Positions 19,869 to 28,969 of a stretch of 64,000 nucleotides of DNA are shown in pieces. The stretch is from a virus. Position 1 is the first letter of the stretch. Each line of letters begins with the position of its first letter. The stretch is from IMG/VR virus record IMGVR_UViG_3300030060_002561, positions 1 to 64,000 of that record, one strand, 5' to 3'. The notes below the pieces were generated by a model, which saw nothing but the letters and a program-made list of their open reading frames with translations, had not been told where the DNA came from and made no database searches. The translations under genes and the position numbers were made by a program.

Positions 19869-20432
19869 TTTCTCTCATTCTCCTTGACTCTCTTTCTATC
19901 TCATCCGATTTGTATTTCTCTACTTCTCCGTGTATCAGTATCATCTCCATCATTAGGCTCAATGGAGTATGTTTCGCGTGGTGTGGGTCTATGCCGAATG
20001 TCTTGCAATATGTGTATAGAAGAAGAGAGAATGACACAGAAGCGTCACTCGCTCTTCCTTCTAATGCTTGACGTATCGCTAGACTTTTCCCGTATCAGCC
20101 TCCATCAAATCGGTGAATGGGTTAGGGAGAATATCCTTTAGTTGTTCTCCGATGAAGGGGCTTAACCTAAGAATCTCCGTAGTCGATAGAGATGGCTCGG
20201 TCTTGTCGATAAATTCTTCAGCCATGAATCTGTACATCTTATTCAAGTCTAGATTCATACTTTCCTCTGATAACTGCATAACAGAAGATAGGGCTTGTTC
20301 TACTTGTAGCCAAGTAGGTTCCTTTACCCAGACTTTCAGAATCTGGTCTGAATCCGGGCTTACTTTCAATTCATGGCATTCGCTTTCTGTTCTTGCGAAC
20401 AGCATATTCTTGTCATTTACTATTTCACTCAT
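19861..20432 (-). CDS. Tail assembly chaperone, long form made by -1 frameshift
   Basis: The zero frame (20432 to 20079) encodes a 117-residue acidic helical protein beginning MSEIVNDKNMLFARTESE, which sits between the major tail protein and tape measure like lambda gpG. Just before its TAG (20079-20081) is the heptamer G GGA AAA (20091-20085), a classical -1 slippery site in the correct phase. After slipping, the frame continues without a stop to TGA at 19861-19863. It adds about 74 residues (starting S-L-A-I-R-Q-A-L-E-G-R, ending R-R-M-R-E-N-G) and yields a ~190-residue gpGT-like protein. The extension ends inside the tape-measure start. The pair would guide assembly of the tail tube around the tape measure. 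Confidence 0.85.
20079..20432 (-). CDS. Tail assembly chaperone, short (unshifted) form
   Basis: Product of ribosomes that do not slip at 20085-20091: 117 residues ending E-A-D-T-G-K-V. It is helical and contains LKVWVKEPTWLQVEQALSSV, similar in character to small tail chaperones. It shares its start with the long form. The start ATG at 20432 is preceded by GGTGGAA, which can be sequestered in a hairpin. Family assignment is from gene order, size and the frameshift arrangement. Confidence 0.8.
   Translation of the reverse strand: MSEIVNDKNMLFARTESECHELKVSPDSDQILKVWVKEPTWLQVEQALSSVMQLSEESMNLDLNKMYRFMAEEFIDKTEPSLSTTEILRLSPFIGEQLKDILPNPFTDLMEADTGKV
20085..20091 (-). other. Programmed -1 ribosomal frameshift slippery site
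   Basis: On the minus strand the heptamer GGGAAAA is read as G-GGA-AAA in the chaperone frame, two codons before its TAG. It fits the X-XXY-YYZ rule. The -1 frame behind it is open for 74 codons and looks coding. Confidence 0.82.
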
Positions 20433-20438
20433 TTTTTA

Positions 20439-20482
20439 TTCCACCTATAACACAAACCAACAAACAAACAATGTTGGTGGAA
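20439..20482 (-). promoter_or_regulatory. Hairpin that can mask the chaperone ribosome binding site
   Basis: TTCCACC (minus strand, 20482-20476) can pair with GGTGGAA (20445-20439), and the latter is the likely Shine-Dalgarno of the chaperone gene. A second, competing stem CCAAC/GTTGG lies inside. Such a structure could lower chaperone translation relative to the tail tube protein. Pairing is visible; the effect is inferred. Confidence 0.45.
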
Positions 20483-20497
20483 CTTGATTAATGTTGC

Positions 20498-22063
20498 TTA
20501 CTCGCTCGTAGCAACACCTCCGATTGACAATACATGCCATCTTCCTTTGTATTGGACTGTACCTAGGCTTCTAGCAGATACTGCCAACTCTACTTCAACT
20601 GCACCTTTGTCATCGGGTAGGGGAACTGTTACGTTCTGTACCAAGTAATCATTGAGTTGCAACTTGAGAAGTTCTCCAGAATCCTTGACAAAGGAAACCT
20701 CGATTACTCCACCAGAATGCTCTGTCTCTGTTCTCAACTCATCCCATACCTTGGTGTCTGTGATTAATAGTGTGAATGATGCATCATAGTTTCTCTGTCC
20801 GGGTACGTGCATTGAGGTAACTTCCCGACTGTAATTACCTATGAATCTGTGAGGGGTTATGTTATTGTTGATGGTAATGTTACCATTCTTTACTCTGGCA
20901 AAGGTCTGCCCAAATATCTTGATTGCCCCAGATGAGAACATGAAGGGTTGGTTCTCTGCATCTGTACCGAAGTTAAACAACTCGCTTGCCTGTAGTTTCC
21001 CTCTGTTTGGTATGTGACCATCGAAGGTTGCACTTGCACTTGCACCGGGAACATCGAACGCTCTCCTAGTAACGAAGTCCACGGAAGCCTTGACTTCCTG
21101 CCCTTCCTCAAAGTTGATTGCAAGGGAGTTTACTTGGTTTCCTGTGAATACTCTTGCATACATGTTTGAGTTGTTGGTGTTATCATCAACGACCTCTGTT
21201 GCAGTTCTACCTTCCTTGGCGTAGCACATCTCTATTGCGAATGATGGAAGAGCCGAACCGTTTGCCTCTGTGAATGTATATTCGTACAACTTGCTTTCTA
21301 CCCCATCAGTAATGCTTGATGCGTGAACAAGATGAAAATCTGGGTCTGTGGTATCTGTGCTTTCTCTATATGCTGGAGTTAAACTAGTGTGTATGGGTGG
21401 ATAGAAAGCCCCTCCTATTGCTCGGACAATACTCTCATCGCCGTTATTGACGTATGTTCCTTCGTCAGTTGCATGTATGTGCGTAGCAGAAGTTTCCATT
21501 GTAGCGTCTATTGCATACTTACCTAATGCGTAGTATAGCCAAGAACCATTGTTCAACGCGATGTCAAGAGAACCACCACTTACTGTCTCATTGCCTTTGA
21601 ACTGGAATCCGAAGTTGCGTGTGCTTCCAGTTGCTAGATTCAATTGCTTCATCTCGACTTCTACCGAAGGCGGATTGAATGTATTGACTAGTCCTAGCCA
21701 ATGGTCTGATAGTAGAGTTGTCTTACTACTGTCCTTTGGTCCCGGTACTGGTGCGCCAAACGCTAGAATGACCAAGTTAGCATGGTTATTTCCATCCTTT
21801 ACTAGAGTCTCATCGAATGTGATGGTCGTAGAAGAGTTATCCTTTATCACAAGATATTGGGTAGATGCCGCGGTACCATTGTGAATTTTAGCAACACATC
21901 CCTTGTATAGTCCGGGAACTAAAAGAAAATCTGCCGTTACACCGGCATCAAGTGTTGCTACTGCTCCAGAGATGTCACATTGATGTAGAAAAATGTCACA
22001 CTCCGGGGCTAATGTAGTCATTGCACCTGCGCCAATAAACACCTCATTACTCACTGAAATCAT
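20498..22063 (-). CDS. Major tail (tube) protein
   Basis: A 521-residue, beta-rich protein immediately upstream of the tail chaperone, the normal place of the major tail protein. Segments such as NFGFQFKGNETVSGGSLDIA, INFEEGQEVKASVDFVTRRA and GNITINNNITPHRFIGN match the repeated strand pattern of tail-tube proteins, where a tube domain pairs inner and outer strands. It is longer than usual (tube proteins are often 150-350 residues), so it probably carries inserted surface domains (region about 60-260). No signal peptide or membrane segment is visible. Role: polymerises into the tail tube on the tape measure. Confidence 0.78.
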   Translation of the reverse strand: MISVSNEVFIGAGAMTTLAPECDIFLHQCDISGAVATLDAGVTADFLLVPGLYKGCVAKIHNGTAASTQYLVIKDNSSTTITFDETLVKDGNNHANLVILAFGAPVPGPKDSSKTTLLSDHWLGLVNTFNPPSVEVEMKQLNLATGSTRNFGFQFKGNETVSGGSLDIALNNGSWLYYALGKYAIDATMETSATHIHATDEGTYVNNGDESIVRAIGGAFYPPIHTSLTPAYRESTDTTDPDFHLVHASSITDGVESKLYEYTFTEANGSALPSFAIEMCYAKEGRTATEVVDDNTNNSNMYARVFTGNQVNSLAINFEEGQEVKASVDFVTRRAFDVPGASASATFDGHIPNRGKLQASELFNFGTDAENQPFMFSSGAIKIFGQTFARVKNGNITINNNITPHRFIGNYSREVTSMHVPGQRNYDASFTLLITDTKVWDELRTETEHSGGVIEVSFVKDSGELLKLQLNDYLVQNVTVPLPDDKGAVEVELAVSARSLGTVQYKGRWHVLSIGGVATSE

Positions 22064-22068
22064 CCCAC

Positions 22069-22647
22069 CTATACTGTCCGAGCGAACCGCTTCATCTCAA
22101 CCGCTAGTTTGTAGCCCAATAACCTTTTTCCACGGTCATTGGCTTCCGACCTGCTTTGAAGTTTGATGAGGTCTGCATTACCTTCCACGGTTCCCGAAGT
22201 CCCACCACCTACATAGACGGTTGGCCTCAATGAGTTATTTTCTAGGATATATCGTGCTATTTCGTATAATGCCTTGAGCCTATCTCTAGAGAAAACTAGG
22301 CCAGCCTCATAGTCTGAGATATCACCCCCAGTCTCAGTAATAGGATAACCATCTGCGAAATCCCTACGATGTAGGACTCTAAGATGAAGTGTGAATGTGT
22401 ATGTCTCGTTTCTCACGGCATAGTCTATCGTTGGATAATCTGTGGTGTTGGAATCTTCGTATACAATAAGTATCGCCTTCTGGTCAGCATCTACCCTTCT
22501 GCCCTCGTTTGGCTTGATAGAACGAACATCAATGAATCTAGGAGTTTCAACGTGACTAGCAGTTATCTTGCCAGCACTAACTAACGCACTAGCGGCGGCA
22601 GACCACCTATCAGATAACAAACGTAGTACCAACGTCACCTCATCCAT
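22069..22647 (-). CDS. Tail completion / neck protein
   Basis: A 192-residue protein between the connector genes and the tail tube gene. It has YTFTLHLRVLHRRDFADG and RDRLKALYEIARYILENN segments, and ends KLAVEMKRFARTV. This combination of a beta strand pair with a helix resembles tail terminator/completion proteins that cap the tail before joining the head. It overlaps the upstream 71-residue gene by 8 nt. Assigned from position and general character; no specific motif is recognised. Confidence 0.6.
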   Translation of the reverse strand: MDEVTLVLRLLSDRWSAAASALVSAGKITASHVETPRFIDVRSIKPNEGRRVDADQKAILIVYEDSNTTDYPTIDYAVRNETYTFTLHLRVLHRRDFADGYPITETGGDISDYEAGLVFSRDRLKALYEIARYILENNSLRPTVYVGGGTSGTVEGNADLIKLQSRSEANDRGKRLLGYKLAVEMKRFARTV

Positions 22648-22855
22648 CTGTCAAAGCCTCCGACATTTTTCTGGCAAACGCCTCATCTGCGGCCTTTAGA
22701 GCCTGTTCATTCAATGCGCTCTCAGATAGAGAAAACTCCCCAAGTCCCAAATCAGCAAGCATGGCGTTTCGCTCTATCTCTCTCTCCGCCGCCTCTCTGC
22801 CTATCTTCAAGGCTTTGAGCAATTTTCTTCTTACTTCTTCTACCATTTGAATCAC
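22640..22855 (-). CDS. Small helical protein in the connector region
   Basis: 71 residues, almost entirely helical and charged (MIQMVEEVRRKLLKALKIG at the start, ending RKMSEALTDG). It overlaps both neighbours by 4-8 nt (ATGA-type at 22855), so it is almost certainly translated. It lies between the head-tail connector and the tail completion gene. It may be a neck assembly factor. I do not recognise a family. Confidence 0.65.
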   Translation of the reverse strand: MIQMVEEVRRKLLKALKIGREAAEREIERNAMLADLGLGEFSLSESALNEQALKAADEAFARKMSEALTDG

Positions 22856-23958
22856 GATATGAAATGGATGATGTTCTTCTTACCATCAATAATCTTGTTC
22901 GCCTCTTCAATTAGTATATCGTGCTTGGTCTTCAAGTCGATGTTTGAACCTGTTTCAGCAACAAGGATAGAATTGTCATCATGCCTAATTACTTCGGCGG
23001 CTACTAGTTTCGTAGCGGCTTCGTGAATAGGTGCAGGTACTCTTCCATCACCTGCGACATATGTGACTCTAATGGAGTGATTCTTGATGAATGGATACTT
23101 ACTATGAAAGAATATCTTACCTTCATGGCTTATCTGCCAGAAGTCATCTAGCCTCCCTTGTGTCTCATGGTCTGTAAATCCAGATACACTTCCGACTCCT
23201 GCACTTCCATCCTGCGTATCCACAGAAGCAATGGTGCAACTAGAGCCATCATCACCCATCAACAACGATGAGATTGTTACCTTGTCACCATCCTTGGTAG
23301 CATAGAAGAAATCAGATATATTTACTGATGTGTTTCCAACGGCAGTCACAGTCTTACGTGCAGTTTCTCCTGTAAACTTAGCCGTTTTCATTGGATATAC
23401 TTCATTGATTGCATCTACCAATTGACTGGCTGTTGTCTTCGGGCCAAAGGAGTCAAAGAAATGAGTTCCCTCTATTATCTCAAAGGTATACGTTCCTGCG
23501 GTAAGTGTAATCTTCCAAGTCTGTGAATTAGTAGTAGCAGAGGATGGCATTGTGATACTAGCAGTAGCAGAAGCCAAGTCCACCCAATCGCTTCCTTGCC
23601 ATATCTCTAACCTCACAAGTTTCTGAACCTTCGGAAATTCCAGTTGAACGAAACCAATGTAATCCCTGTACATAGTTACAGGATACATAAGATGGCGATT
23701 TGCCTCAAACGAAGAAAACTCATCTTTGTAGATTAGTGGTCTGTATGAGTGCTTGGTTGCATCATCTATCTTTTCTTCTACTCTCTTGATGAGTTTACCT
23801 ACCTCTGCTCTCGTTGGTGTAGAGAAGTCTGTAAAGGACTCTATTTGGAGTAAGTTAGAAACATCTGTATGAGTAGTGTAGAATCCATTTCCTATTGTGT
23901 AGTTTGGATTGATAGACGTAAAATCGCTTGGGGAACCTAGTTTAACCATTTTAACCAC
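22852..23958 (-). CDS. Head-tail connector (adaptor) protein
   Basis: 368 residues. The N-terminal part contains TRAEVGKLIKRVEEKIDDAT and the C-terminal part GRVPAPIHEAATKLVAAEVI followed by LKTKHDILIEEANKIIDGKK. This helix arrangement is typical of phage gp6/gp15-like adaptor proteins that sit under the portal. An inserted beta-rich domain (about residues 130-290) makes it longer than usual. It lies next to the tail completion gene, as expected. Function from pattern and order rather than from a database match. Confidence 0.65.
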   Translation of the reverse strand: MVKMVKLGSPSDFTSINPNYTIGNGFYTTHTDVSNLLQIESFTDFSTPTRAEVGKLIKRVEEKIDDATKHSYRPLIYKDEFSSFEANRHLMYPVTMYRDYIGFVQLEFPKVQKLVRLEIWQGSDWVDLASATASITMPSSATTNSQTWKITLTAGTYTFEIIEGTHFFDSFGPKTTASQLVDAINEVYPMKTAKFTGETARKTVTAVGNTSVNISDFFYATKDGDKVTISSLLMGDDGSSCTIASVDTQDGSAGVGSVSGFTDHETQGRLDDFWQISHEGKIFFHSKYPFIKNHSIRVTYVAGDGRVPAPIHEAATKLVAAEVIRHDDNSILVAETGSNIDLKTKHDILIEEANKIIDGKKNIIHFIS

Positions 23959-26878
23959 CGCTATAGATTACTCTTCTTAAGTCTTGATAATTGTTCTTTA
24001 TCTTCATGAGCGCATTCACATCCTGTGCTTTCTCTTTATCGAATATGTTCTTCTCACCTTTACGAGAGTCATATGTCGCTCTCCATTGTTTTCTCCCGGC
24101 CTTTACTTCTGGCTTGGTACGAATAAGTTGCCTTTGGTGTATGCTATCCTTGTTCTTGTCAACGGGCTTACCTAGCCACATTAGATTCATTTGGGGTTGT
24201 ATGAATGGGTCTTCATCATCATCTATCTGAACTCCCCCTGCATTTTCTAGAAGTTTCTTGAGGTAGTCCTTATGGTCATAATAAATTTCTATAAGACCTT
24301 GGCCCTTATTTCCTATACTTGTCATAATTTCCTCATGTGCTGAGTCACCCGACATCGTGGTAAACAACTCCGATAGACTGTAACTAAGACCGACATCTCC
24401 CTTTGGCCTGTAAAAGAGACTTGTCTTTCCAGTTCCCAAACCATCTATGATAGCCTTGTCTTGTGGCTCCATCTTTGCTTTATCTACATCTGGTTTTGCC
24501 AGTTCGATGTTATCTATGTACATGATAATCTTATTGATATCTTCAACCAATTTAGTTAGGTCTGCTACTGTTTTAGTTGTATATCCCTGTGTAAAATCAT
24601 TTAAGTCAACCTTAGCAAATCTGAACTTTCTAAATGGTGGAGTCTTGTCGTCTACTTCCATTCTCTGACTTTCAACTATTGGAGTGCCTTCTCTATTTTT
24701 ACCTTCAACAAGACGGCCTTTTTCATCAATGGTATCTGCTTCGTAGAATTTACCCGGTTCTGTCGGTTTTTCCTTGACCTTACCTGTCTCCATGTCTACC
24801 TCATCAGGTGCATCTGCAACTTTCTTTTTCCAAGCATTGAACAACTCTGTGTATTGTGGGTTCTCTACTGCTTTCTTCCAATCTGGGTGGTCTTTTATTG
24901 CAGGTATTTCCTCTTCTATTTCCTCATATGCTTTGGTATCTGGATTGTATCTATTTGCTAGTCTAATTCCACCTTCTGGATTCTTCAATGCATATGCATC
25001 GTTAGTAATCAAAGCCGCATACGATACCAAATCTTGCACTAGTTCTTCTTCATCTGTATATCTGTCAAGCATCTTTGCAAGTTCAAACTTAGGCATACTT
25101 TGAATCAACTGATTGTATTTGAAAAGAATGAATGTCACTTTCAGCAACTCTGGTACATATGCCATAAACTGCGAATCTTCTTTTGTGTCCTTTCTCTGTA
25201 GTGACATTAGGAATTTATCATATCCCGCATCTCCTTGGAACGGAGCATAGTTGATTTTGAATTCAGTAGTCCCAATTGATATAGAGCCATTAGAAGGTGT
25301 TATGGTTGATAGAATCATTCTCCTTAATGCATGTACATCTCTACCGCTTTTAGGTGGCTTTGATAGTAGAGCGTTCTTAATGTCGGTTTCTGTCAACTCC
25401 GTCAATCTTGCATTGTACGCTTCTCTAGGTGTCAAGTTATCTAATTCTGTACCGTCAAATCTTTTCAAGGTATAATTTGCACTAGTAATTATCCTTTTAT
25501 TGTCTTTGTCAGTTCCTTCGATTCCTTTAGGAGTAAGATATTCTACACTGTAGTTATCTACCTTCTTCAATTCTCTCCTTTGACCTACACTCGATTTGAT
25601 GATATCCATCGCTTTCATCATCTTTTCAGCAACCTCATCCTCATCTGGACTTCCTGCCTCTAACACTTCAATCTCTTCTTGAGGTTCTTCTTCGATGTCA
25701 CCTTCACCTGTCTCAGCATCAGCACCAGTCTCAGCACCTCGCATATCCTTTATGCTTTGCTTAGTATCCGCAATCTTATCTTCTAGGTTCTGTAAATAGG
25801 TATCGACTTCCTCTGGTGTGAGAAAGTTCTCTTTCTCCAGTCTCTTGAGTTGTCTCTTGAATTTTCTATAGTCCTTCATATATCCCCTTAAACCCGAAGA
25901 ACTTTCCGCAGGTTCATCCTCAAACTTATCCATTCCCTCTAGGATTTTATCAAGCATGTTCTGCATTTCTTCTGTGTCTGCTCCTTCTGGAGCATCCTTC
26001 ATCTCAAACTGCCATTCATCCTTCGCTGGGTCATAGTACCCATGAATAGCCATGATAGCCTTGATGTAATCCTCAGTTTGAATTTTAATCGTATCTCCTT
26101 CTATTGATATGTTATCCAAGAACATCTGAAAGGTATCGCTGTTTCTACCTATGTCCACTATTGGTTCTCCCTTGTCAAACTTGGATAGTAGGGATATGGT
26201 TCTGTTTGGCTTGTCTGCCTCTTGGAAATCTGGTTTGGGTGCTTCGGGTTTTTCTTTGACCTTACCTGCTTCATACTGCTTCATATCATCTTCATATTTT
26301 TTCTGTTGCTCTGGTGTCACCGCAGTTATCTTACCACTAGGAGAAAGCCCTGTACCTGCTTCATAGCCTACTACCTTCTGAATGGTAGATTCGCTATCCA
26401 ATCTCTCTAGAGTTAGATTCTCCCCTTCCTTGCCACCTAGACGTTTTATCGTGGCTTCGGAGAGATTCAACTCCTTTGCTAGAAAATCTTCCTTTTGAAG
26501 TATCTTTATCAATAGTGAAAGATTCTCCTTTCCTAGTTTTTTCATGAATGTATCGAAGTATCTCTTCTTCTTGGTATCAGTAAAACTACCGGGCTTGTTC
26601 TTCCTAGTGGATATGTTTGCATCTGCAAAATCACTCTCATCTACATCAGCAAGTAGTGGCATCACTTTCCTTGCTTTGTTCATCTTTGCAGTTTGATTCT
26701 TACCTAGATTTTTGAAAGGATAGGCCGTTAGATACTGGAATGCTATGTTTCTCAAGAATTCTTCAAAGTCTGCTGATGCAGAAAGATTGTCAAAAACCGC
26801 ATTCTGATTTTCTAGGCGTATCAACTGGCCCGGAATAATCATTTTTTCCTTGTATCTATCTTGTTTAATCAGAACCAT
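23951..26878 (-). CDS. Large helical virion-region protein of unknown function (975 aa)
   Basis: I do not recognise this protein. It is hydrophilic, Lys/Glu-rich and mostly helical, with a coiled-coil stretch about 325-385 and an acidic linker about 385-420 (TGEGDIEEEPQEEIEVLEAG). Low-complexity K-x-K-E-K-P-E/T-x-P segments occur near 210 and 700. There is no clear enzyme motif: a G-L-G-T-G-K-T-S run near residue 822 resembles a P-loop, but no Walker B partner is evident. It overlaps the connector gene by 8 nt. A start at Met13 is also possible. Its place between the GTPase cluster and the connector suggests a structural or internal virion protein. Confidence 0.75.
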   Translation of the reverse strand: MVLIKQDRYKEKMIIPGQLIRLENQNAVFDNLSASADFEEFLRNIAFQYLTAYPFKNLGKNQTAKMNKARKVMPLLADVDESDFADANISTRKNKPGSFTDTKKKRYFDTFMKKLGKENLSLLIKILQKEDFLAKELNLSEATIKRLGGKEGENLTLERLDSESTIQKVVGYEAGTGLSPSGKITAVTPEQQKKYEDDMKQYEAGKVKEKPEAPKPDFQEADKPNRTISLLSKFDKGEPIVDIGRNSDTFQMFLDNISIEGDTIKIQTEDYIKAIMAIHGYYDPAKDEWQFEMKDAPEGADTEEMQNMLDKILEGMDKFEDEPAESSSGLRGYMKDYRKFKRQLKRLEKENFLTPEEVDTYLQNLEDKIADTKQSIKDMRGAETGADAETGEGDIEEEPQEEIEVLEAGSPDEDEVAEKMMKAMDIIKSSVGQRRELKKVDNYSVEYLTPKGIEGTDKDNKRIITSANYTLKRFDGTELDNLTPREAYNARLTELTETDIKNALLSKPPKSGRDVHALRRMILSTITPSNGSISIGTTEFKINYAPFQGDAGYDKFLMSLQRKDTKEDSQFMAYVPELLKVTFILFKYNQLIQSMPKFELAKMLDRYTDEEELVQDLVSYAALITNDAYALKNPEGGIRLANRYNPDTKAYEEIEEEIPAIKDHPDWKKAVENPQYTELFNAWKKKVADAPDEVDMETGKVKEKPTEPGKFYEADTIDEKGRLVEGKNREGTPIVESQRMEVDDKTPPFRKFRFAKVDLNDFTQGYTTKTVADLTKLVEDINKIIMYIDNIELAKPDVDKAKMEPQDKAIIDGLGTGKTSLFYRPKGDVGLSYSLSELFTTMSGDSAHEEIMTSIGNKGQGLIEIYYDHKDYLKKLLENAGGVQIDDDEDPFIQPQMNLMWLGKPVDKNKDSIHQRQLIRTKPEVKAGRKQWRATYDSRKGEKNIFDKEKAQDVNALMKIKNNYQDLRRVIYSGG

Positions 26879-26887
26879 CTACCTCAC

Positions 26888-27610
26888 CTATGCAAGCCAC
26901 TTGGCCCAAGCAATGCCCTTACTGACGGCATTAGCAAGACCAAGCCCGCTTGCGGGCGGGGTGTATGTCATCTGACCGGATACAGGGTCTATCCAATATG
27001 GATTGTTCATATTGTCATATCCAGAAGGAGGTACGGGATATCCAGATTGGTTGTTGAATGCCATTTGTTGTTGCATCATCGTGTTGTTCATCTGGACAGA
27101 GGCGTTACCACCTTGTATCATTGATGGGTCTATGCCACTAGGATTGGGCTGACCGGGCATACCACCCACCATTGCTTGCTGTTGTGTGACCTGCTGTTCT
27201 TGTGGCATAGCAAATCCTTGAGCCTCAAGGTATTGCGTCTTAGCCATTCTTCTCTGCATGATGACTTCGGAGTTTATCGCAGAAGCAAGGAGAGTCTGTA
27301 TGTCTAATTCGATGTTTGCCTGTGTGATAGCATTGAGAGCATTGGTAGAATCTACAGATAGAGAAAGATTACCATTGTTGGAAGTCACGAAAGCGAGATT
27401 TGTCAATATCTCACTAACGGTCTTGTTAACCACATCACCCACTAGTTGTGCTAATGCAGATAGAAATGCCTCACCATGATACTGAAAGAAATCCTCTACG
27501 TGATTCTCCTGTAGAGTCAACAGATTGTTCATTGTCTTGAACTGAGCCTGTTGATTACTTTGCATCTGATTATACAGGGAACTATTGCTTGTTCCGAAAA
27601 GCCCCATCAC
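26888..27610 (-). CDS. Gln/Asn/Met-rich structural-region protein
   Basis: 240 residues. The N-terminal 130 are helical, and a hydrophobic AFLSALAQLVGDVVNKTV stretch lies about residues 48-66. The following 80 residues are rich in Gln, Met, Pro, Gly and Asn (for example QQQAMVGGMPGQPNPSG), and the protein ends LGLANAVSKGIAWAKWLA. It overlaps the upstream zinc-protein gene by 4 nt. The disordered Q/N/P-rich tail is like that of some virion assembly or membrane-associated proteins. No family recognised. Confidence 0.7.
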   Translation of the reverse strand: MMGLFGTSNSSLYNQMQSNQQAQFKTMNNLLTLQENHVEDFFQYHGEAFLSALAQLVGDVVNKTVSEILTNLAFVTSNNGNLSLSVDSTNALNAITQANIELDIQTLLASAINSEVIMQRRMAKTQYLEAQGFAMPQEQQVTQQQAMVGGMPGQPNPSGIDPSMIQGGNASVQMNNTMMQQQMAFNNQSGYPVPPSGYDNMNNPYWIDPVSGQMTYTPPASGLGLANAVSKGIAWAKWLA

Positions 27611-28281
27611 GCATCACTCTCCTTAGTGGTGACCTTCGCACCCTCGGTCAATAACGTTTTCACTCGTTGGTTAATTGTATTTTGCTCTATTAGCAACCGA
27701 AACAATTCTTCTTCGATGTTTTCTTGTTCTGCCGTAGGTGGTTTAATTGTCCAACCGACAGAAGAAAGTGACATGATATCAGTTTCTTTCAAGGTAGTCA
27801 AAGGACCAGAGGACAATGGATTCAGAGTCTGCATGGATGGGGTCTTAGGTATGTATGCGCTGAATGACAATCCATGTTCCTCTGCTAGTACCTGTTGCTC
27901 TAGCATCTCGTATTGCCTGTGTATACCTGCATGTTTCTCGCAGTAGGTTCCTCGCATTGGGTATCCCTTGCGAACCTTGTGTAGTGGTAGAGGTGGTCGA
28001 AGATTATCACTTGCATCCCAGACTTTGTGTGTACCACACACCACACATCTATCTTTGATGTTGTACTTGAATCTGTATGGTATCTTTAGGAATGTTTTCT
28101 TCTCAGGTGTTAGTACCTTGATTATCTCTTTCAATTGTTTCTTTGGCTTGACGCTCTTGTATTCATATTGCATTATGGAACCCGCGCTTCTAGCATGTTC
28201 CATTCTATCCATGAATGCCGTATTGGTTACATTCGTTGTCGAAGAACCTATCAAACTTGGTGGTTGGAATGACATTGACAT
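27607..28281 (-). CDS. Zinc-finger protein next to the GTPase
   Basis: 224 residues with a likely zinc site: C79-x2-C82 (RCVVCGTHKVW) and C114-x2-H117, with H121 nearby (GTYCEKHAGIH). A helical C-terminus follows (EEELFRLLIEQNTINQRVKTL). It follows the GTPase gene by 12 nt and overlaps the next gene by 4 nt, so it belongs to the same translational group. It could be an adaptor for the GTPase or a nucleic-acid-binding virion protein. Family unknown. Confidence 0.72.
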   Translation of the reverse strand: MSMSFQPPSLIGSSTTNVTNTAFMDRMEHARSAGSIMQYEYKSVKPKKQLKEIIKVLTPEKKTFLKIPYRFKYNIKDRCVVCGTHKVWDASDNLRPPLPLHKVRKGYPMRGTYCEKHAGIHRQYEMLEQQVLAEEHGLSFSAYIPKTPSMQTLNPLSSGPLTTLKETDIMSLSSVGWTIKPPTAEQENIEEELFRLLIEQNTINQRVKTLLTEGAKVTTKESDA

Positions 28282-28293
28282 ATGTTCACCGAA

Positions 28294-28965
28294 CTAGTAG
28301 TCCTTTATCATGGTTAGGACACCTCTGTAGACCATCTCAGAGTCTGTCTTGGCACTTACTATGTATTTGTAACAAGGAATTCCCTTGTCGTTTAATCTTT
28401 GAATGCCATCTCTGAATGCAGAGAAAATAGGATGCTGTTCTATTGGCCCATCATGTTCATACTTGTCTTTCCACAAGTCATACTTGTTAGCCCATATTCC
28501 TACTGCTACTGGATAGTCTGATTCTCTTTTCTTCTTTCTCTTACCATTGATGTTCCATTCTGTACTGCAAATTGTATCCACTAGGAAAGTCCAACACAGT
28601 TGTTGTTCGATATCATAATGCTTGTCCATGTGTCTATCATCCATCATGAAGATGATGTACTTGACTCTTCGATTCCTCATATCGTTTAACCAGTCATTCC
28701 AGTATACCGTCTGTCCACCTACATCAGCAGTCTTCACAGTATGTGCATCCCCGTCTAGTTTGACGTACTTCCTACTTGCACGTTGCAATCCTTCTGTCCT
28801 ATGTCGAATATCTGGAACATCACCTCTCGTTCTCAACTGGTGATTCATAGTGGTCTTACCTGCTCTGGTAGCACCATATATTCCGAAGTTGATTGCATGT
28901 ACACGTTGGTATAGTTTGTTAAGTCCCTCGACTATCAATATGGCAAAACCTGCCATTACTGACAA
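28294..28965 (-). CDS. Arf-like small GTPase
   Basis: 223 residues with the full set of GTPase motifs. G1 is GATRAGKT (31-38), G3 is DVGGQ (81-85, the exact Arf/Sar form with the catalytic Gln), G4 is NKYD (160-163) and G5 is SAK (204-206). A Thr at 57 may serve as G2. The N-terminus has a hydrophobic/amphipathic helix (MAGFAILIVEGL, 4-15), as in membrane-associated Arf proteins. A Lys/Arg-rich insert (GKRKKKRESD, 141-150) precedes G4. It lies among virion genes directly after two small membrane-protein genes (4-nt gap to the nearer one). It probably binds GTP at a membrane. A viral use in membrane remodelling, virion assembly or blocking a host GTPase is inference. Confidence 0.82.
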   Translation of the reverse strand: MSVMAGFAILIVEGLNKLYQRVHAINFGIYGATRAGKTTMNHQLRTRGDVPDIRHRTEGLQRASRKYVKLDGDAHTVKTADVGGQTVYWNDWLNDMRNRRVKYIIFMMDDRHMDKHYDIEQQLCWTFLVDTICSTEWNINGKRKKKRESDYPVAVGIWANKYDLWKDKYEHDGPIEQHPIFSAFRDGIQRLNDKGIPCYKYIVSAKTDSEMVYRGVLTMIKDY

Positions 28966-28969
28966 GATA

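Noticed and set aside
23951-26878. P-loop ATPase in the 975-residue protein
   Set aside because: One G-L-G-T-G-K-T-S run without Walker B or other motifs is not enough.
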